Assembly (NCBI GenBank): GCA_032622095.1
Contig: CP136061.1
Coordinates: 6,398,734-6,462,733, forward strand
Reading direction: 5' to 3'
From: Siphonodentalium dalli
Taxonomy: Eukaryota > Mollusca > Scaphopoda > Gadilida > Siphonodentaliidae
Length of the DNA stretch: 64,000 nucleotides
In this document: piece by piece, positions 19,901-34,900 of the stretch
Position numbering within the stretch: the first letter of the stretch is position 1
Layout: the number at the start of each line of letters is the position of its first letter
The notes under the pieces: generated by a model
The model's database searches: none
Seen by the model: the letters and a program-made list of their open reading frames with translations, nothing else
Told to the model about the DNA's origin: nothing
Position numbers and translations under genes: made by a program

Positions 19901-22900
19901 ATGCCAGGCTGTTCATGCTGCAAAAATTAAATCTAACAAGAATCCAGCAGATTACCTTAATCAACCCAAGCGTTCTTCTTTCTTTATCCAACCAACAGAT
20001 GAACTTGAAGTCATAGAAATTCTCAAAAATATCAGTGCAAAAAAGGCTGCTGGTATTGATGATCTCAAGTGTTCCATCTTGAAACATTGTAGCAAATTTA
20101 TCATTAAACCTGTTACACATATATGTAATCTTTCTCTTGCTAATGCAATATTTCCAGACCTCATGAAGATAGCAAAAGTTTTACCTATTTTTAAAGCTAA
20201 AGACCCAACCACACTAAGTAACTACAGGCCAGTCTCTGTGCTGCTTGTATTTTCCAAAATCCTAGCAAAATGATGTACAAGTGTCAACCGACGGAACAAA
20301 TACTTAACCAAATACAATATCCTATATAGTAGCCAATATGGCTTCAGAAAGAATCCCTCAACTATTCTGGCACTAACTGATCTCTTAGAGAAAATAACCC
20401 AAGCCCTAGATAATAAAGAACACACCATTGGGGTATTCCTTGATCTATCAAAGGCATTGATACAATAAATCATAATATAATGCTAAATAAACTTGAAAAC
20501 TAATGGATGTCATGGGGTTGCACTGGACTGGTTCCAAAGCTATTTGACTAATAGAAAACAATCTGTACAGTACGAAGGCCACTTGTCTTCACAAACAGAT
20601 ATAATATGTGGAGTTCCACAAGAATCTATACTTGGCCCTCTACTCTTTCTGATATATATGAACGATCTTCCAAATATTTGTAAGGACCTGAATCTAATAT
20701 TATTTGCTGATGATACAAATGCATTTACTCTAATAAAGATATAAGTAAGGCATATGATGTTGTGAACAAAGAAATGGAGACAATGAGCAATTGGTTTCTT
20801 GCTAATCAGTTATCTCTAAACCTGGAAAAAACTAATTACATGATTTTGACGAATACAGATCTATGCAAAAAAATAACTGTCCTACCCGAGCACAAGATCA
20901 ATGAAAGTCAGATACAAAAGTTAAAAACACTAAATTCCTAGGAATTAATATTGAAGAAAATTTATCATGGAATATACAAGTGGAATCTATTTAATACCAA
21001 AAAACTGTCAAAAAATTTAGGAGTATTGAGAAAAATCAGTGATTTCATACCCAGAGATACAATGAAAACAATCTATTCTGTACTGATATCACACATTTCA
21101 CTTATTGTAATGCCATATGGAGTGCAACAACAAAGAAAAACCTTGAAAAGCTTGAAAAAATACAAAACGTCGCACTTAGGACACTATATGTACATTTTAA
21201 GGTCTCTATCTCATATATATTTTGAAGACCTCTGTTTGTCTGTCTGTATGTCTGTCTGTCTGTATGTCATTGATACAAATCTACGATTCTCGACCGATCG
21301 GGACGAAACTTGGTACGTGTGTGTAGTTTGACCAGGCGGTGGACGTTGTCGTATTGGCGAGCCCGTGCGGCGCCCGCTTCGCGCATGCGCAGACGAGATC
21401 TCGGAAACGGGTGGAGCTATCGACTTGAAATTTGATAGTTGAATGTATCTTGCCCCAGATACAAATTTTATCGGGTCGCCGAGCCCGTGCGACGCCAGCT
21501 TCGCGCATGCGCAGACGTGATCTCGGAAACGGGTGGAGCTATCGACTTGAAATTTGGTATGTGAATGCAGCCTTCATAATTGGCTACGGCAATCAGCATT
21601 GCCGAAGCAATTTGCTGAAGCAAACTGGGCCACGGCATACTGTAGCCGCAGCAGATTGCCGAAGCCAAACAATCTGAATTAAGAGGGCTGGTGAATGTAT
21701 CTTGCCCCGGATACGATTTTATCGGGTCGCCGAGCCCGTGCGACGGCAACTTCGCGCATGCGCAGACCAGATCTCGGAAACGGGTGGAGCTATCGACTTG
21801 AAATTTGGTATGTGAATGTATCTTGCCCCGGATACAAATTTTATAGGGTCGCTGAGCCCGTGCGACGCCAGCTTCGCGCAGACCAGATCTTGCAAACGGG
21901 TAGAGCTATCGACTTGAAATTTGGTTTTTGAATAGCCCGGACAACGTCGGGCTCATCGGCTAGTAGTATATATATGGGAGATATATCAAATTAAATTTGC
22001 TTCTAAAAATAGACGCCTGGTGTGTTGCATAGTCCCAAGCATGTTCAAAGAGCAATGCTCAGCATGTTTTGGAGGCATAAAATATAACATTGCTACTGTG
22101 CTATATCTCCTATATATACTATAGAGAACTTAAAATGTGCTTATAGTGTCCTAAGTGTGACGTCAGAATACAGCGGCCATTTGATCTTCCTTTTTAGCTC
22201 AACTTACTTTGTAAGTTTGAGCTATTGCCATGGCGTCCGTGTGTCCGTCAACAATTTCCTTTGGCGCGGGCTACAGGTCGTACCTTTGGTCTGATCTTTA
22301 TGAAATTTGTCATGAATGTTGACATTGACATGTAGATGGGAACGAGTCATTTTGGGGTCATTCGGCCAAAAAACATGGCCGCTGGTGGCCATCTTGGATT
22401 TCAAAATTCAATCCATTGGCGCGGGCTACAGGTCGTACTGTTCGTCTGATCATCATGAAATTTGTCATGGATGTTAATATTGACATGTAGATGGGAACGA
22501 GTCATTTTGGGGTCGTTCGGCCAAAAAACATGGCCGTCAGCAGCCATATTGGATTTTACTCTTTGCATGACTAAATCCTTTGGCACGGGCTACAGGTCGT
22601 AGTTTTGGTCGGAACTTCATGAAATTTGTCATGGATGTTAACAATGACAGGTAGATGGGAACGAGTGATTTTGGGGACGTTTGGCCAAAAAACATGGCCG
22701 CCAGCAGCCATCTTGGATTTTACTCTTTGCATGACTAAATCCTTGGGCGTGGGGCCGTGGGCTACAGGTCTGATCTTTATGAAATTTGTCATGTATGTTG
22801 ATATTGACATGTAGATGGGAACGAGTCATCTTGGGGTCATACAGCCTAAAAACATGGCCACTGGTGGCCATCTTGGATTTCAAAATTCAATCCATTGGCA

Positions 22901-25900
22901 CGGGCTACAGGTTGTACTGTTCATCTGATCATCATGATATTTATCATGGATGTTAATATTAACATGTAGATAGGAACGAGTGATTTTGGGGTCGTTTGTC
23001 TAAAAAACAGGTCTGCCATATTGGATTTTACTCTTTGCATGACTAAATCCTTTGGTGCGGGTCGTGGCTTTGGTCGGAACTTCATGAAATTTGTCATGGA
23101 TGTTAACAATGACATGTAGATGGGAAACAAGTCATTTTGGGGTCGTTCAGCCGAAAAACATGGCCGCCAGCAGCCATCTTGGATTTTACTCTTTGCATGA
23201 CTAAATCCATTGGCACAGGCTACAGGTCGTACCTTTATCATTATGAGATTTGTAAAGGCTGTAGATGGGAACAGGTCATTTTGGGGCAATTCGGAAAAAA
23301 AACATGGCTGCCGGTGGCCATTTTAGAATTTACTCTTTGCATCAATAAATCCTTTGGCACACCATAATCACCACATCCCTGATCCGATCATTATGAAACC
23401 TGTCATGAATGTTGATATTGACATGTACATGTACATCTAGTCTTACTTAGACATTTCAATTAGCACCTTTCCTATTCCTCCATTTACTGTCAACCATTAA
23501 ATTATTCCCCTACCTACAGTAATGCCCTAATTAATCGACTCCTTTTAACCACAGCAGAATTATGGGTAACTTTTCAGGATTTAGTCGGAAATATGGCTTG
23601 TTGCCATTCATCGGAAAGCTCTCGGGGAGCTTTACGATGAATGGCAACAAGCCATATTTCCGACTAAATCCTGAAAAGTTACCCATAATTCTGCTGTGGT
23701 TAAAGGAGTCGATTAATTAGGGCATTACTGTAAGTTGAGCTACAGTGTCATTGACACTTTCATTTTTGTTATATCCATTATATATTACATTATGACAAAT
23801 TGTAACAAAAAGAAATAAAAATTATAATAAAAAAAAACCTTTCCTATTCCTCCATTTACTGTCAACCATTAAATTATTCCCCTACCTGAGTTGAGCTACA
23901 GTGTCATTGACACTTTCATTTGGGGTTGCTTCGGTGGCCGTGTGGTATTGACGTCAGACTTTGAGTCGCAAGGCGCGCTCGCCGTCATGTGCCGGGGTTC
24001 GAATCCCACCCAATCCCAAAAAAATTTGCAGTGTCTCAAAAATTAAATTTGCTTCTAAAACTAGGCGCCTGGTGTGTTGTATAGTCCCAAGCATGTTCAA
24101 AGAGCAATGCTCGGCATGTTTCGGAGGCATAAAATATAACATTGCTACTGTGCTATATCTCCTATATATATACTATAGAGACCTTAAAATGTGCATATAG
24201 TGTCCTAAGTGCGGCATCAGAATACAGCGGCCATTTGAGCTTCCTTTTTGGGGTTACTCCGGTGGCCGTGTGGTATTGACGTCGGACTTTGAGTCGCAAG
24301 GCGCGCTCGCCGTCATGGGCCGGGGTTCGAATCCCACCCAATCCCAAAAATATTTGCACTGTCTCAAACATTTAATTTGCTTAATATAAGTATGTATTTA
24401 GTATTATTACTAAACTGGTAATAAAAGAATCGACTAAAAGTCCTTCTTGTTCAGCCCCAGGGTTTGGGGTGTTCTTTGAGTGAAAAACACTGTGATTATA
24501 TATAGGCTGTGTCACTGGTGACATCGGAGAGTGAAAAACCTATACTGCAGGTTATCTGAGTGTTGAAGGTTTTCTCTGGAGTTTTTTCTCTATTTTTTTG
24601 CCTATTACTAAACTGGGTTAATTCACTATCTTGTCCCTCTGCAGAGCTATAAATCTGCATTCCTGTTACCGTTATATTTAGTTTTCTATATTTTTATAAC
24701 TATATGAATTTCACACTCCGTATTGCTTTTTTGTATATGTGCTTTTGGTCACCTGTCTACTTGTTATGCATCTATTAGCCATTAAATATTTATCCATCTA
24801 TCTGTCTATCTATCTATGTATGTTGGGTTTTTCTCAATCAAAATGTCATTGTTGGATAGACCTATATCCAGTTACACTTTCATATGCGCATAATTGAAAT
24901 GAGATGGGAAAGGGTATAAATAAACCTTAAAAACAGTTCATTATTGAATCAACAGTTACATGTGCAGTCACCATAAGCATTTTGACAAGAGGGACGAGTG
25001 CGAATTATAGCACCCATGAATTGAAAATAACAAGTGCGTAGTACCGGTGCGAGAAGGAATGAACTATGAATTCCTCTTTAACCGTTTTTATACTAAATGG
25101 ATTCCATAATTCAGTTAGAAAAGTATACATTGGAATGGTCTATTATCGATTTGGAGGGGTGCTCAGACAGACAGACAAAAAGATAATTTAAGTGCAGAAG
25201 GATTCCTATTCATCAGCGTGAATGTTCAGAATGATAAGAATGTTCAGAATAATAAGAATGTTCAGAATGATAAGTTCTGACAACAAACAGCCTTTATTGA
25301 ACTTATTAGCTGAACATGTTAATTTTTGTTGGATAAAGCATGTACATATACAATAGGATTTACAAAATATTTGTAAAAAATACAATGCACATACAGAATC
25401 CGGGCTGTGGTGTGACCTAATCTCCGTCTTCCCAACAATGCGCAGGCAAATAGGTTAACGGCATCGATACATACAGTAATGCTCTAAATAATCGACTCCT
25501 TAACCATAGCAGAATTATGGGTAATTTTTCAGGATTTAGTCGGAAATATGGCTTGTTGCCATTCATCGTCAAAAAATTACCCTTAATTCTGCTGTGGTTA
25601 AGGAGTCGATTATTTAGAGCATTACTGTATGTGTTAGCATAAAAGTATTTTATTGTATTCTTCATCTGTTCAGCATGCAGCAGATTTACTTCTTGGCAGT
25701 ATGTTAAGATATAGTAATACAATGTAATAGTAATGTACATAAAAATATGCATAGAATGTGATAAAAGCTATATGAGAGGGATTTATATATATAATGTGTG
25801 GAAAGATATATTTTTCTGACACAAGATTCGGAAGGGGTAGTGAATTTTTTTTTTTTAGAACACTTTGTTACTTATATTGGTTACTTATTGGTTTGTACAG

Positions 25901-28900
25901 TCAGAAAAATATTGATTCCCAACAATGAATAAGAATCTGCGGGCAAGCATATCTAAATTCACCCTCTGGGGACCTCATTCTGATTAGGCCTCATCTTCTC
26001 TGGAAAGTTTTTTTATTATCAAATTTCTATAGAAACTATTAAGATTCTATTTTTTTTTAGTTTATTTTCTCTCTATCCCCAAATTGGCAGACAACACATT
26101 ACATAATCGAGGTTCCCAATGGGTGTAATGACAATTTTCACAATTTGTAAACTTTAATCTGAATCTATGTCTCCCAGAGCAGATGAAGATGCAGACTGAG
26201 GTCCCCAGAGGGTGAATTTGATGATACTTGCCCACTATGTATGATAGCGTCACTAAATTCACCCTCTGGGGACCTCATCTGCAAATGACAGGCACACTAT
26301 ATTCAGGCTTGCTCTGTTTACTAGCAGAAATTTTTCATTGGCTTTTAAACCTAGGATCCTCTACTGTGCTCTGCACATATAACTTCAGTTTACAATTGGA
26401 ACTTAGTACATTATGGCAAATTTTGTTTGGTCTGGTTTAAATTTGATGATTATCATGATAATCCTTGTGTAGTTATCTCAGTAATCCTTGTTATCTCAGT
26501 AGTCCTCTTGTCATTCAACAATGAATTATTGCTGTCTGTAGACTTCCATAGTGCAAAATTAAGGCAATGTCTCTATTAGTAGTAATTTGTTTTAATTTTG
26601 CACAAAACATCGACAGGCTTGGGTAGTTGCCTTGGCTCAGCCGATAGCCATTGCTAATTAACGCGGCTGTTCACCTGTTTTATCTTTTTGTATGTCATCG
26701 GAATAAGAACAGACCTTGTTGAACTTTTATTATCAAACTAATCATCAATGAGAATTTAGTATAGAAAGGGTTAATCTTATTATCAAACTAATCATCATGA
26801 TAATTTAGTATAGAAAGGGTTAATCTTATTATCAAACTAATCATCAATGAGAATTTAGTATAGAAAGGGTTAATCTTATTATCAAACTAATCATCATGAT
26901 AATTTAGTATAGAAAGGGTTAATCTTATTATCAAACTAATCATCAATGAGAATTTAGTATAGAAAGGGTTAATCTTATTATCAAACTAATCATCAATGAG
27001 AATTTAGTATAGAAAGGGTTAATCTTATTATCAAACTAATCATCAATGAGAATTTAGTATAGAAAGAGTTAATCTTATTATCAAACTAATCATCATGATA
27101 ATTTAGTATAGAAAGGGTTAATCTTATTATCAAACTAATCATCAATGAGAATTTAGTATAGAAAGGGTTAATCTTATTATCAAACTAATCATCATGAGAA
27201 TTTAGTATAGAAAGTGTTAATCTTATTATCAAACTAATCATCAATGAGAATTTAGTATAGAAAGGGTTAATTTTATTATCAAACTAATCATCAATGAGAA
27301 TTTAGTATAGAAAGGGTTAATCTTATTATCAAACTAATCATCATGAGAATTTAGTATAGAAAGGGTTAATCTTATCAAACTAATCAATGAGAATTTAGTA
27401 TAGTAAGGGTTAATCTTATTATCAAACTAATCATCATGAGAATTTAGTATAGAAAGGGTTAATCTTATTATCATACTAATCATCAATGAGAATTTAGTAT
27501 AGAAAGGGTTAATCTTATTATCAAACTAATCATCAATGAGAATTTAGTATAGAAAGGGTTAATCTTATTATCAAACTAATCATGAGAATTTAGTATAGAA
27601 AGGGTTAATCTTATTATCAAACTAATCATCATGAGAATTTAGTATAGAAAGGGTTAATCTTATCAAACTAATCATCATGAGAATTTAGTATAGAAAGGGT
27701 TAATCTTATTATCAAACTAATCATCAATGAGAATTTAGTATAGAAAGGGTTAATCTTATTATCAAACTAATCATCATGAGAATTTAGTATAGAAAGGGTT
27801 AATCTTATTATCAAACTAATTATCATGAGAATTTAGTATAGAAAGGGTTAATCTTATTATCAAACTACTCATCATGAGAATTTAGTATAGAAAGGGTTAT
27901 TTATGTTTTCCTTATTTTCCAGGAAGAACAGAATCCGAGGAAACTTCATCAACTCTCAGAAGAGAAAATTCACTAAAGGTCAAGGAGGTCACGGATACAG
28001 ACATCACTGTGTCTAATGCTGAGCAGGTCAACACAGCACAACATGTATCAAAAATACCAAGACTTAAAGATGGCACGTCAGCATCAGACACCAATGATGG
28101 CGTCAGCTTCAAACTTCGGTTCACAGTCAGAGCTTCATCTAAAAGTCCCGAGAAAGAACTTTCATCTGCGTCAATAAGAGAGCAAACTGCAGATTGTAAA
28201 GTCGGTGAGTCGGCAAAAATCAATATAGTGGCCGAAAAAACAAACGGTGCTGTCACAGTGAAAACTAACAGTGGGGTGTCGGAAAGGAGTAAAAATCTTG
28301 AATCATCTGTAGAATCTTCATCGTACAAGTCTCCAGCGTCTATCGCAGGTGACGAATTTTATAAACTTAAAGATACACAGAGGGATGATCATGCTATTGA
28401 TTTTGGTGACATAGAGGGAACTAGTCTAAAAGTTTCTGAGGAACAGACAGTCGCTCCGTCTCATGTGAAACAAATTGAGACAGAATGTGGAAGTAGTGCT
28501 GATGTTGATGACAGTGTAACCTTAAGGTCGTTAAGGTCGTTATCACCCGTGAAATCTCCGAAGGTTTATAATGCCGAACAGATATCTAGTGCTCTTCATT
28601 CTGCCCAGAATTCTCCACAAACTGTCTCGGCAGAATGTGCGGATATCATGTTATCTCAGCTGGAGTCGAATGACAACAAACTTCTCGTGTCAGTTCTAAA
28701 CATTATAGGAAGGTGTTCTGCATTTAGCCAAAATCAGGTTTGTAAATTTGGGGTACATGTATACAGCCCTCTTAATTCAGATTGTTTGGCTTCGACAATC
28801 CGCTATGGCAACAGTATGCCGTGGCCCAGTTTGCTTCAGCAAATTGCTTCGGCAATGCTGATTGCCGTAGCCAATTATGAAGGCTGTGTATATAACTCGT

Positions 28901-31900
28901 TTTGGAAAAATTTATAGTAGAGTTTACAGTGGTTAGCATTATTTAATGGTTATTAATTAATTCTGATAACTAAAGTTTCTTTTGAAGAAATGTTGTTGTT
29001 GGAATCTGATGATACGGGGACGGTGGACCATTTCATAACAAACCAAACCATGGTCATACAATATATATTCAGATTATTATGGATGAAGAATGCATATCTT
29101 AATCAGGCCTGCGAATAAGGTGCCTGTCATTTGCACAGCGGGCTAGCATCACTAAATTCACCCACTGGGGACCTCATTCTGCTCTGGAAGTTTCTTTATT
29201 ATCAAATTTCTATAGAAACTTCTTCACATAGATTCACGAAGAACCCACCCATCAAAGTTCGGAGTGATCAGATATCGATTTTTGAAATCTATTATTTTTC
29301 ACCACCGATAATTTTTGGTGGCCCAGTAAAAGGTTGATGAGAAGACGGTCTCAGACCAAATTGCGGATGAAGATGGATAACTCTAAAATCAAGTGGCTTT
29401 TTTGTGTCAGATATTTGACAAACCGGCAAATTTTTTTTGAACAAAATGTTGATAATAACAGGTTTTGGGCAATTTTATACTATAGTTAGCATTATTTTTG
29501 GGCAATTAATCAATTCTGATAACTGAAGCGGCATTTAAAATAACGTTGTTGGAATCTGATGATATGGGGCCCGTTGAATCGGATTGAGTACCTTTAAAAC
29601 CAGGTTTGTATAATTTAATACCTCATATCCCTGTTTGCGATATTCTATTCACTCTAATCACTGTCAACTTCACTCCGTGTTGAGAGAATCAATTGTCCAG
29701 AAAACAGTTGTAGAATTAAAGAGTTTTTATTTTTTTGGCTAAAAAAAATCCAAGACTGATTGTTTTGATATCTGTCACATGTTAAGGGATTGCCTGGAAA
29801 TAACAAGGGCTGTTTTCTTACAGGTTTTGGCACCCAAACTGAAAACGGCAAACTCTCAGAAATACAATATCGTGTCAAATTATATAGGGATATATATCAT
29901 CAGCTGGAAAACAGGTGTCTATAGAATATTTCCTGTTTAGGCTCTGTGGTGGATGGGGTGGGATGTAAAAAATTAATTGCATGAACAAGGCAGGAACATA
30001 CAATTTTTTATTACACTCCTATGTGCGATTTCCATTGAAAATGCTGTTTAACAATAATTAAAAATGGTAATGTCACTAGTAAATTATGTCATGGACGTTA
30101 CATCGCTTACTGGTCTAGACTGCATTTTCGATGGTTGATCTTTCTCCACATCGGGACTTTCATGCATTAATTCTGTGTGTTTTGAATCATATTTGGCGAA
30201 CCAAATGATGCAGAAGTGTAATAAATAGAGGATATCAACACTTTTTCAGTGGATATGGGTTATATCTCATGAGTGATGACAAAACATTGAATTTCCACGA
30301 GTGGCTTTAGCCACGAGTGGAAATTCAAATGTTTTGTCATCACGAATGAGATTTAACCCATATCCACTAAAAAAGTGTGGATATTCTGTTTTAGTTACTT
30401 GCCTATGGCCCGCCAATGAATGTCAATACATCAGAAATTTCACCAGTGGGATATCACTTATATCTCACTAGTGGGATATCACTTATATCTCACTGCTAAA
30501 ACCTTATAATTCATGGGCAAGTATATAATAAATAAAGTTATCAATTAGTTCTGAGAATTACGTTAAATAATTCACTCGTGGCGAGAGACATTTTGGGTAA
30601 GAAACTTGTGCGCTAATGCGCAATCTTTTCTTACCAACGTCTCTCGCCTCTCATGAATTATTTAACGTAATTCTCGAAACCAATTGATTACTCTCTATAT
30701 ATTCAAATATATGTTGTTTTTTGTTTTTGTATCTGTTGATTTTGAGATGCACAAGTAACACTTATCCACTTTCTTGTGGTCCAATGATTTATGATGGACT
30801 TACAGTAATGCCCTAAATAATCGACTCCTTAACGACAGAAGAATTATGGGTAACTTTTCAGGATTTAGTCAGAAATATGGCTTGTTGCCATTCATTGGAA
30901 AGCTCTCAGTGAGCAACAAGCCATATTTACTGTACATGTATGTGTCTTTTTTCAACTTAGAAATCAAAATATTTCCATTGTGATAATTTGAGCAATCAAG
31001 TCTGAATAAAATGCCTATTATTTGCAGAATGAGGTCCCCAGAGGGTGAATTTGGTGATGCTATTCCGCAATGTGGGCTAGCATCACTAAATTCACCCACT
31101 GGGGACCTCATTCTGCTTAGGCCTCATCTTCTCTTGAAAGTTTCTTTATTATCAAATTTTCTATAGAAACTTCTTCACATAGATTTATTTCTTTTTTAAT
31201 TTAATTTCTCTATATCCCCAAATTGGCAGATGACACATTGTTGATGTATAATCAAGGTTCCTAATGGTTGTACATCACAATATTCACCATTTGGGAACTT
31301 CAATCTGAGTCTATGTCTTCCATAGCAGATGAGGCCATGTAGAATGAGATCCCCAGTGGGTGAATTTAGTGATGCTAGCCCAATATGCAGGATTGCTTCA
31401 CTAATTCACCCTCTTGGGACCTCATTCTGCAAATGACAGGCACCTTATTCTCAGGCCTGTATGAGAACATGCAGCTCATTGTTAAGAATTTGACCTCTTT
31501 GTTCTTAACCCTTTCAGTGCCAAGTCCGATTTTTGTATCAACCTTAGAGCTCTTTCCATCAATGTATCACATTATTATAATCAATAAATTTGAAAAATGA
31601 TCAAGGAAATCTGGGTTGATACAAAAATTGGACTTGGCACTGAAAGGGTTAAACAAAAACCAACGTCCCAAAAAGCCACCTTGTTTTGGAGGACATGGGG
31701 GGGGGGGGGGGGGTCTGCAACTTTCTATTTATTGTGGATACAGAAGCTTAAGGTTAATATATTGAGATGACCCCATTCTGTTAGTTTGAACAGTCATCGA
31801 GGTTATTGCTTTTGAATTAATTTTCGCCTGAGTAATAATGTTAATCATAAATTGGTTCCTACTTATTGTTTTACGACATGTGGCAGTTAGGCTAAGTGAA

Positions 31901-34900
31901 TAAAATTATTCTGTTCCCTAATATCATGATTGAGTATACAGAGTGGCAGTTAGGCTAAGTGAATAAAATTATTATGTTCTCAAATATCATTATAGAGTAT
32001 GCACTGTCTGTCAAATATCTTTATTCTCAAGTTTGCCCAGATTTTTCCAAGAACTCAATATTCATTGTTTTCATATATCCACAATTAGAAATTTGGGTTT
32101 ATTCAAGATTTTCCGGCTAACATACACTGGATAAGAAATTATGAAAAAAAGTTCTTGGAACGTTGTAAGATTTTATTTCATAAAATCCTATATGCCTCGT
32201 AAGATTTTTCAAATTTAATTGCCTGGGAACATAAGTATTAATTTTAATGCCCTGAATAACATTTTACGACTGTTAGGGGTACTTTCCCACCTGACCTTTC
32301 TACCTGTTTATGTGGTGACAACCCTGACCCTGTATGGGGTACTCTGGTATTCTCTCCACCTGGCCTTTCAAGCTGTAAATACCTTAGGTGGTGTTATTTC
32401 CTCCTTATATGACCTGGACACCATCCACACGTATTAGTTAGAGCTGATTTCCTCCAGGTGTTCATATCAATTGGTTGCGTTGACAGATCAGTATTTGATA
32501 GACCAGTGTCTTGATAGATTAGTGTCTTGATAGATGAGTGTCTTGGACTTCATATTCTACTTATTCAGGTAATTAAATAATTTCTTAATTATACACCCCC
32601 CCCCCCCTCTACCACTCGCGATCTATCATGGATTTATCTAAATCAGCCCTCCAAATTAGGAAAATGGCAAATTTAATGCTGTGGCATGTTAGATCACAAT
32701 TTGCCATGGAATTGCTTGTTGCCGTGGCCAATTTCGAGGACTGCTAAATGGAATTTGGTTTGGAGATTGGTCATCAGGAGGCCTTGTAATGCTGAAGGGG
32801 TCACTCTCACCAAAAAAAATGGCTGAAGGGTACACAAGTTTTGAAATCTGGTTCTAAATGACGTTTAGTTTTTGTATCTGCCATGATTTATGTTAATTGT
32901 TTATGTTCCAATGAACATTAATATGAACTGAAAAAAAAAACTGCCGATGGGTGCCAGACTTTCAGAAACACAGTTAAAGTAACTGTGTTGGAGCCGATCA
33001 CAAACCATGTGTACCCTTAGGTACATTTTGAAACCCTGTGTACCTTTCAGCACTTTTTTTGGTGAGAGTGACCCCTTCAGCCCTTGTAACCCTTCCATGA
33101 CTGGAGTTACCTCCCTTATTAACCCTTCAATGACTGGGGTTACCTCCCTTATTAACCCTTCCATGACTGGAGTTACCTCCCTTATTAACCCTTCAATGAC
33201 TGGAGTTACCTCCCTTATTAACCCTTCAATGACTGGATTTTGTGAAAACCCTGTGACAATGCATTCTCTTATATTTGAGAGTCTTCCATAGGGAGCCTCA
33301 CAATCAATATCTATATAAGAGAATCCATTGGCCTAGCAATATTTACCTTGACCATGTAAGACAGTGCATTCTCTTATATATGCAGGGCTCCTGATGGGAG
33401 ACTCGCATATATATGTATATATGAGAGAATGCACTGATACATGATCTTTGACGTGAAAGAGTTTATAATAACCTTTTATATTTCAGAATTATCCCTCTTG
33501 TCGTTGTGTGTTTACTTGAATCTTGTAATTTGACTTACAGTAATGCCATAATTAATCGACTCCCTAACCACAGCAGAATTATGGGTAACTTTTCAGGATT
33601 TAGTCGGAAATATGGCTTGTTGCTATTCATCGGAAAGCTCTCCATATTTCCGACTAAATCTTGAAAAGTTACCCATAATTCTGCTGTGGTTAAGGAGTCG
33701 ATTAATTAGGGCATTACTGTAGTTTGTTGTATTGTGAGAGGATTAGATTAGATTAGATTTTATTTTGATAATATTCATATACATGTTGACAATGCAATGA
33801 TACAGTAAATAAGTATAACATTATGTGTATATAAATTGTGTATATAACATAAGTAAAATCGCTTTCTATATATTATACTGTTATGTATAATACATATCAT
33901 AATCTCATTTCAAGCTGTGATGTGTAAAAGTAAGAGCCCAGAAAATATAAAAAATCAGTTGGGTTTGAATATTCCCTACAAATGAATAAATGGGAGTATT
34001 ATGATTTTTGCCTCTATGAAAAATATTCATACCTGTGTACCACGTCATCTCCCCCTCCTGGATATTCTGCCCCCCCCCCCCCCCCCCCCCACTCATCTTG
34101 GATGCCTCTCACACCCATCCCAATCCATGACAAAAAATTATTTTCATTTCATAGGCATTGGTATGGCCTGAATAAATTTTTTTCAGGTGAATTATTTTTA
34201 CCCACCCCCCCAACCAATCTGCTGACGAGAATAATCACACTATAAATGACAAATTAATCCTCATGACCGCTTATTTTGCTTTCTACAGTCATGAAACGGT
34301 GTTTCTTCCATGGAAAAGTGCTTGAGTCAGTGTTTGAGTGGCAGGTGGGGCAGATATCTGGGGGGGGGGTGGGGGGTTGGATATGTTGTTACATCATTAT
34401 CTGTAGTAGAATCTATTCGTTAATGAAAGGGAATGGGTTAAAGAAAACCTTAAAGATGCGTGATACGAATTAATTACTAATTCTATGGATCCGGGGCTAA
34501 AATATATTTGAATCGAGTCGAGGAACCCACTCATCAGAGCTCAGAGTGATCAGATATAAATTTTTGAAGTTTGTTATTCCTCGAGATGTGTATTATTTGT
34601 GGCCCAGAAAAAAGTCGTCAAACCGATGGTCTCAGATGAATTTGCAGATGAAGATGGATAACTCTAAAATTAATTGGTAAAACATAAAAATTTTGTGATA
34701 CTCAAGTGATAGTGGATAATACAGCCATATTTCTGTGAACAAAATGGTGATAAATAACACGTTTTGGGAAATTTGATACCATAGTTGGTTAGCATTATTT
34801 TGTTGCAATTAATCGGTTTGTGGCAATTAATACTAAAACGTATTTTGAAGAAATGTTGTTGTTGTAACTTGATGATTTTGGGACCGTCTGATCGGATTGA

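Noticed and set aside
23922-24345. Two functional tRNA genes
   Set aside because: Acceptor pairing and the B box are good, but the T stem has mismatches, one base is extra before the acceptor, and the anticodon stem is not canonical; both heads belong to SINEs.
32219-32437. 72-codon plus-strand frame with hydrophobic stretches
   Set aside because: No start context, splice sites or family resemblance; chance frame in intron 2.
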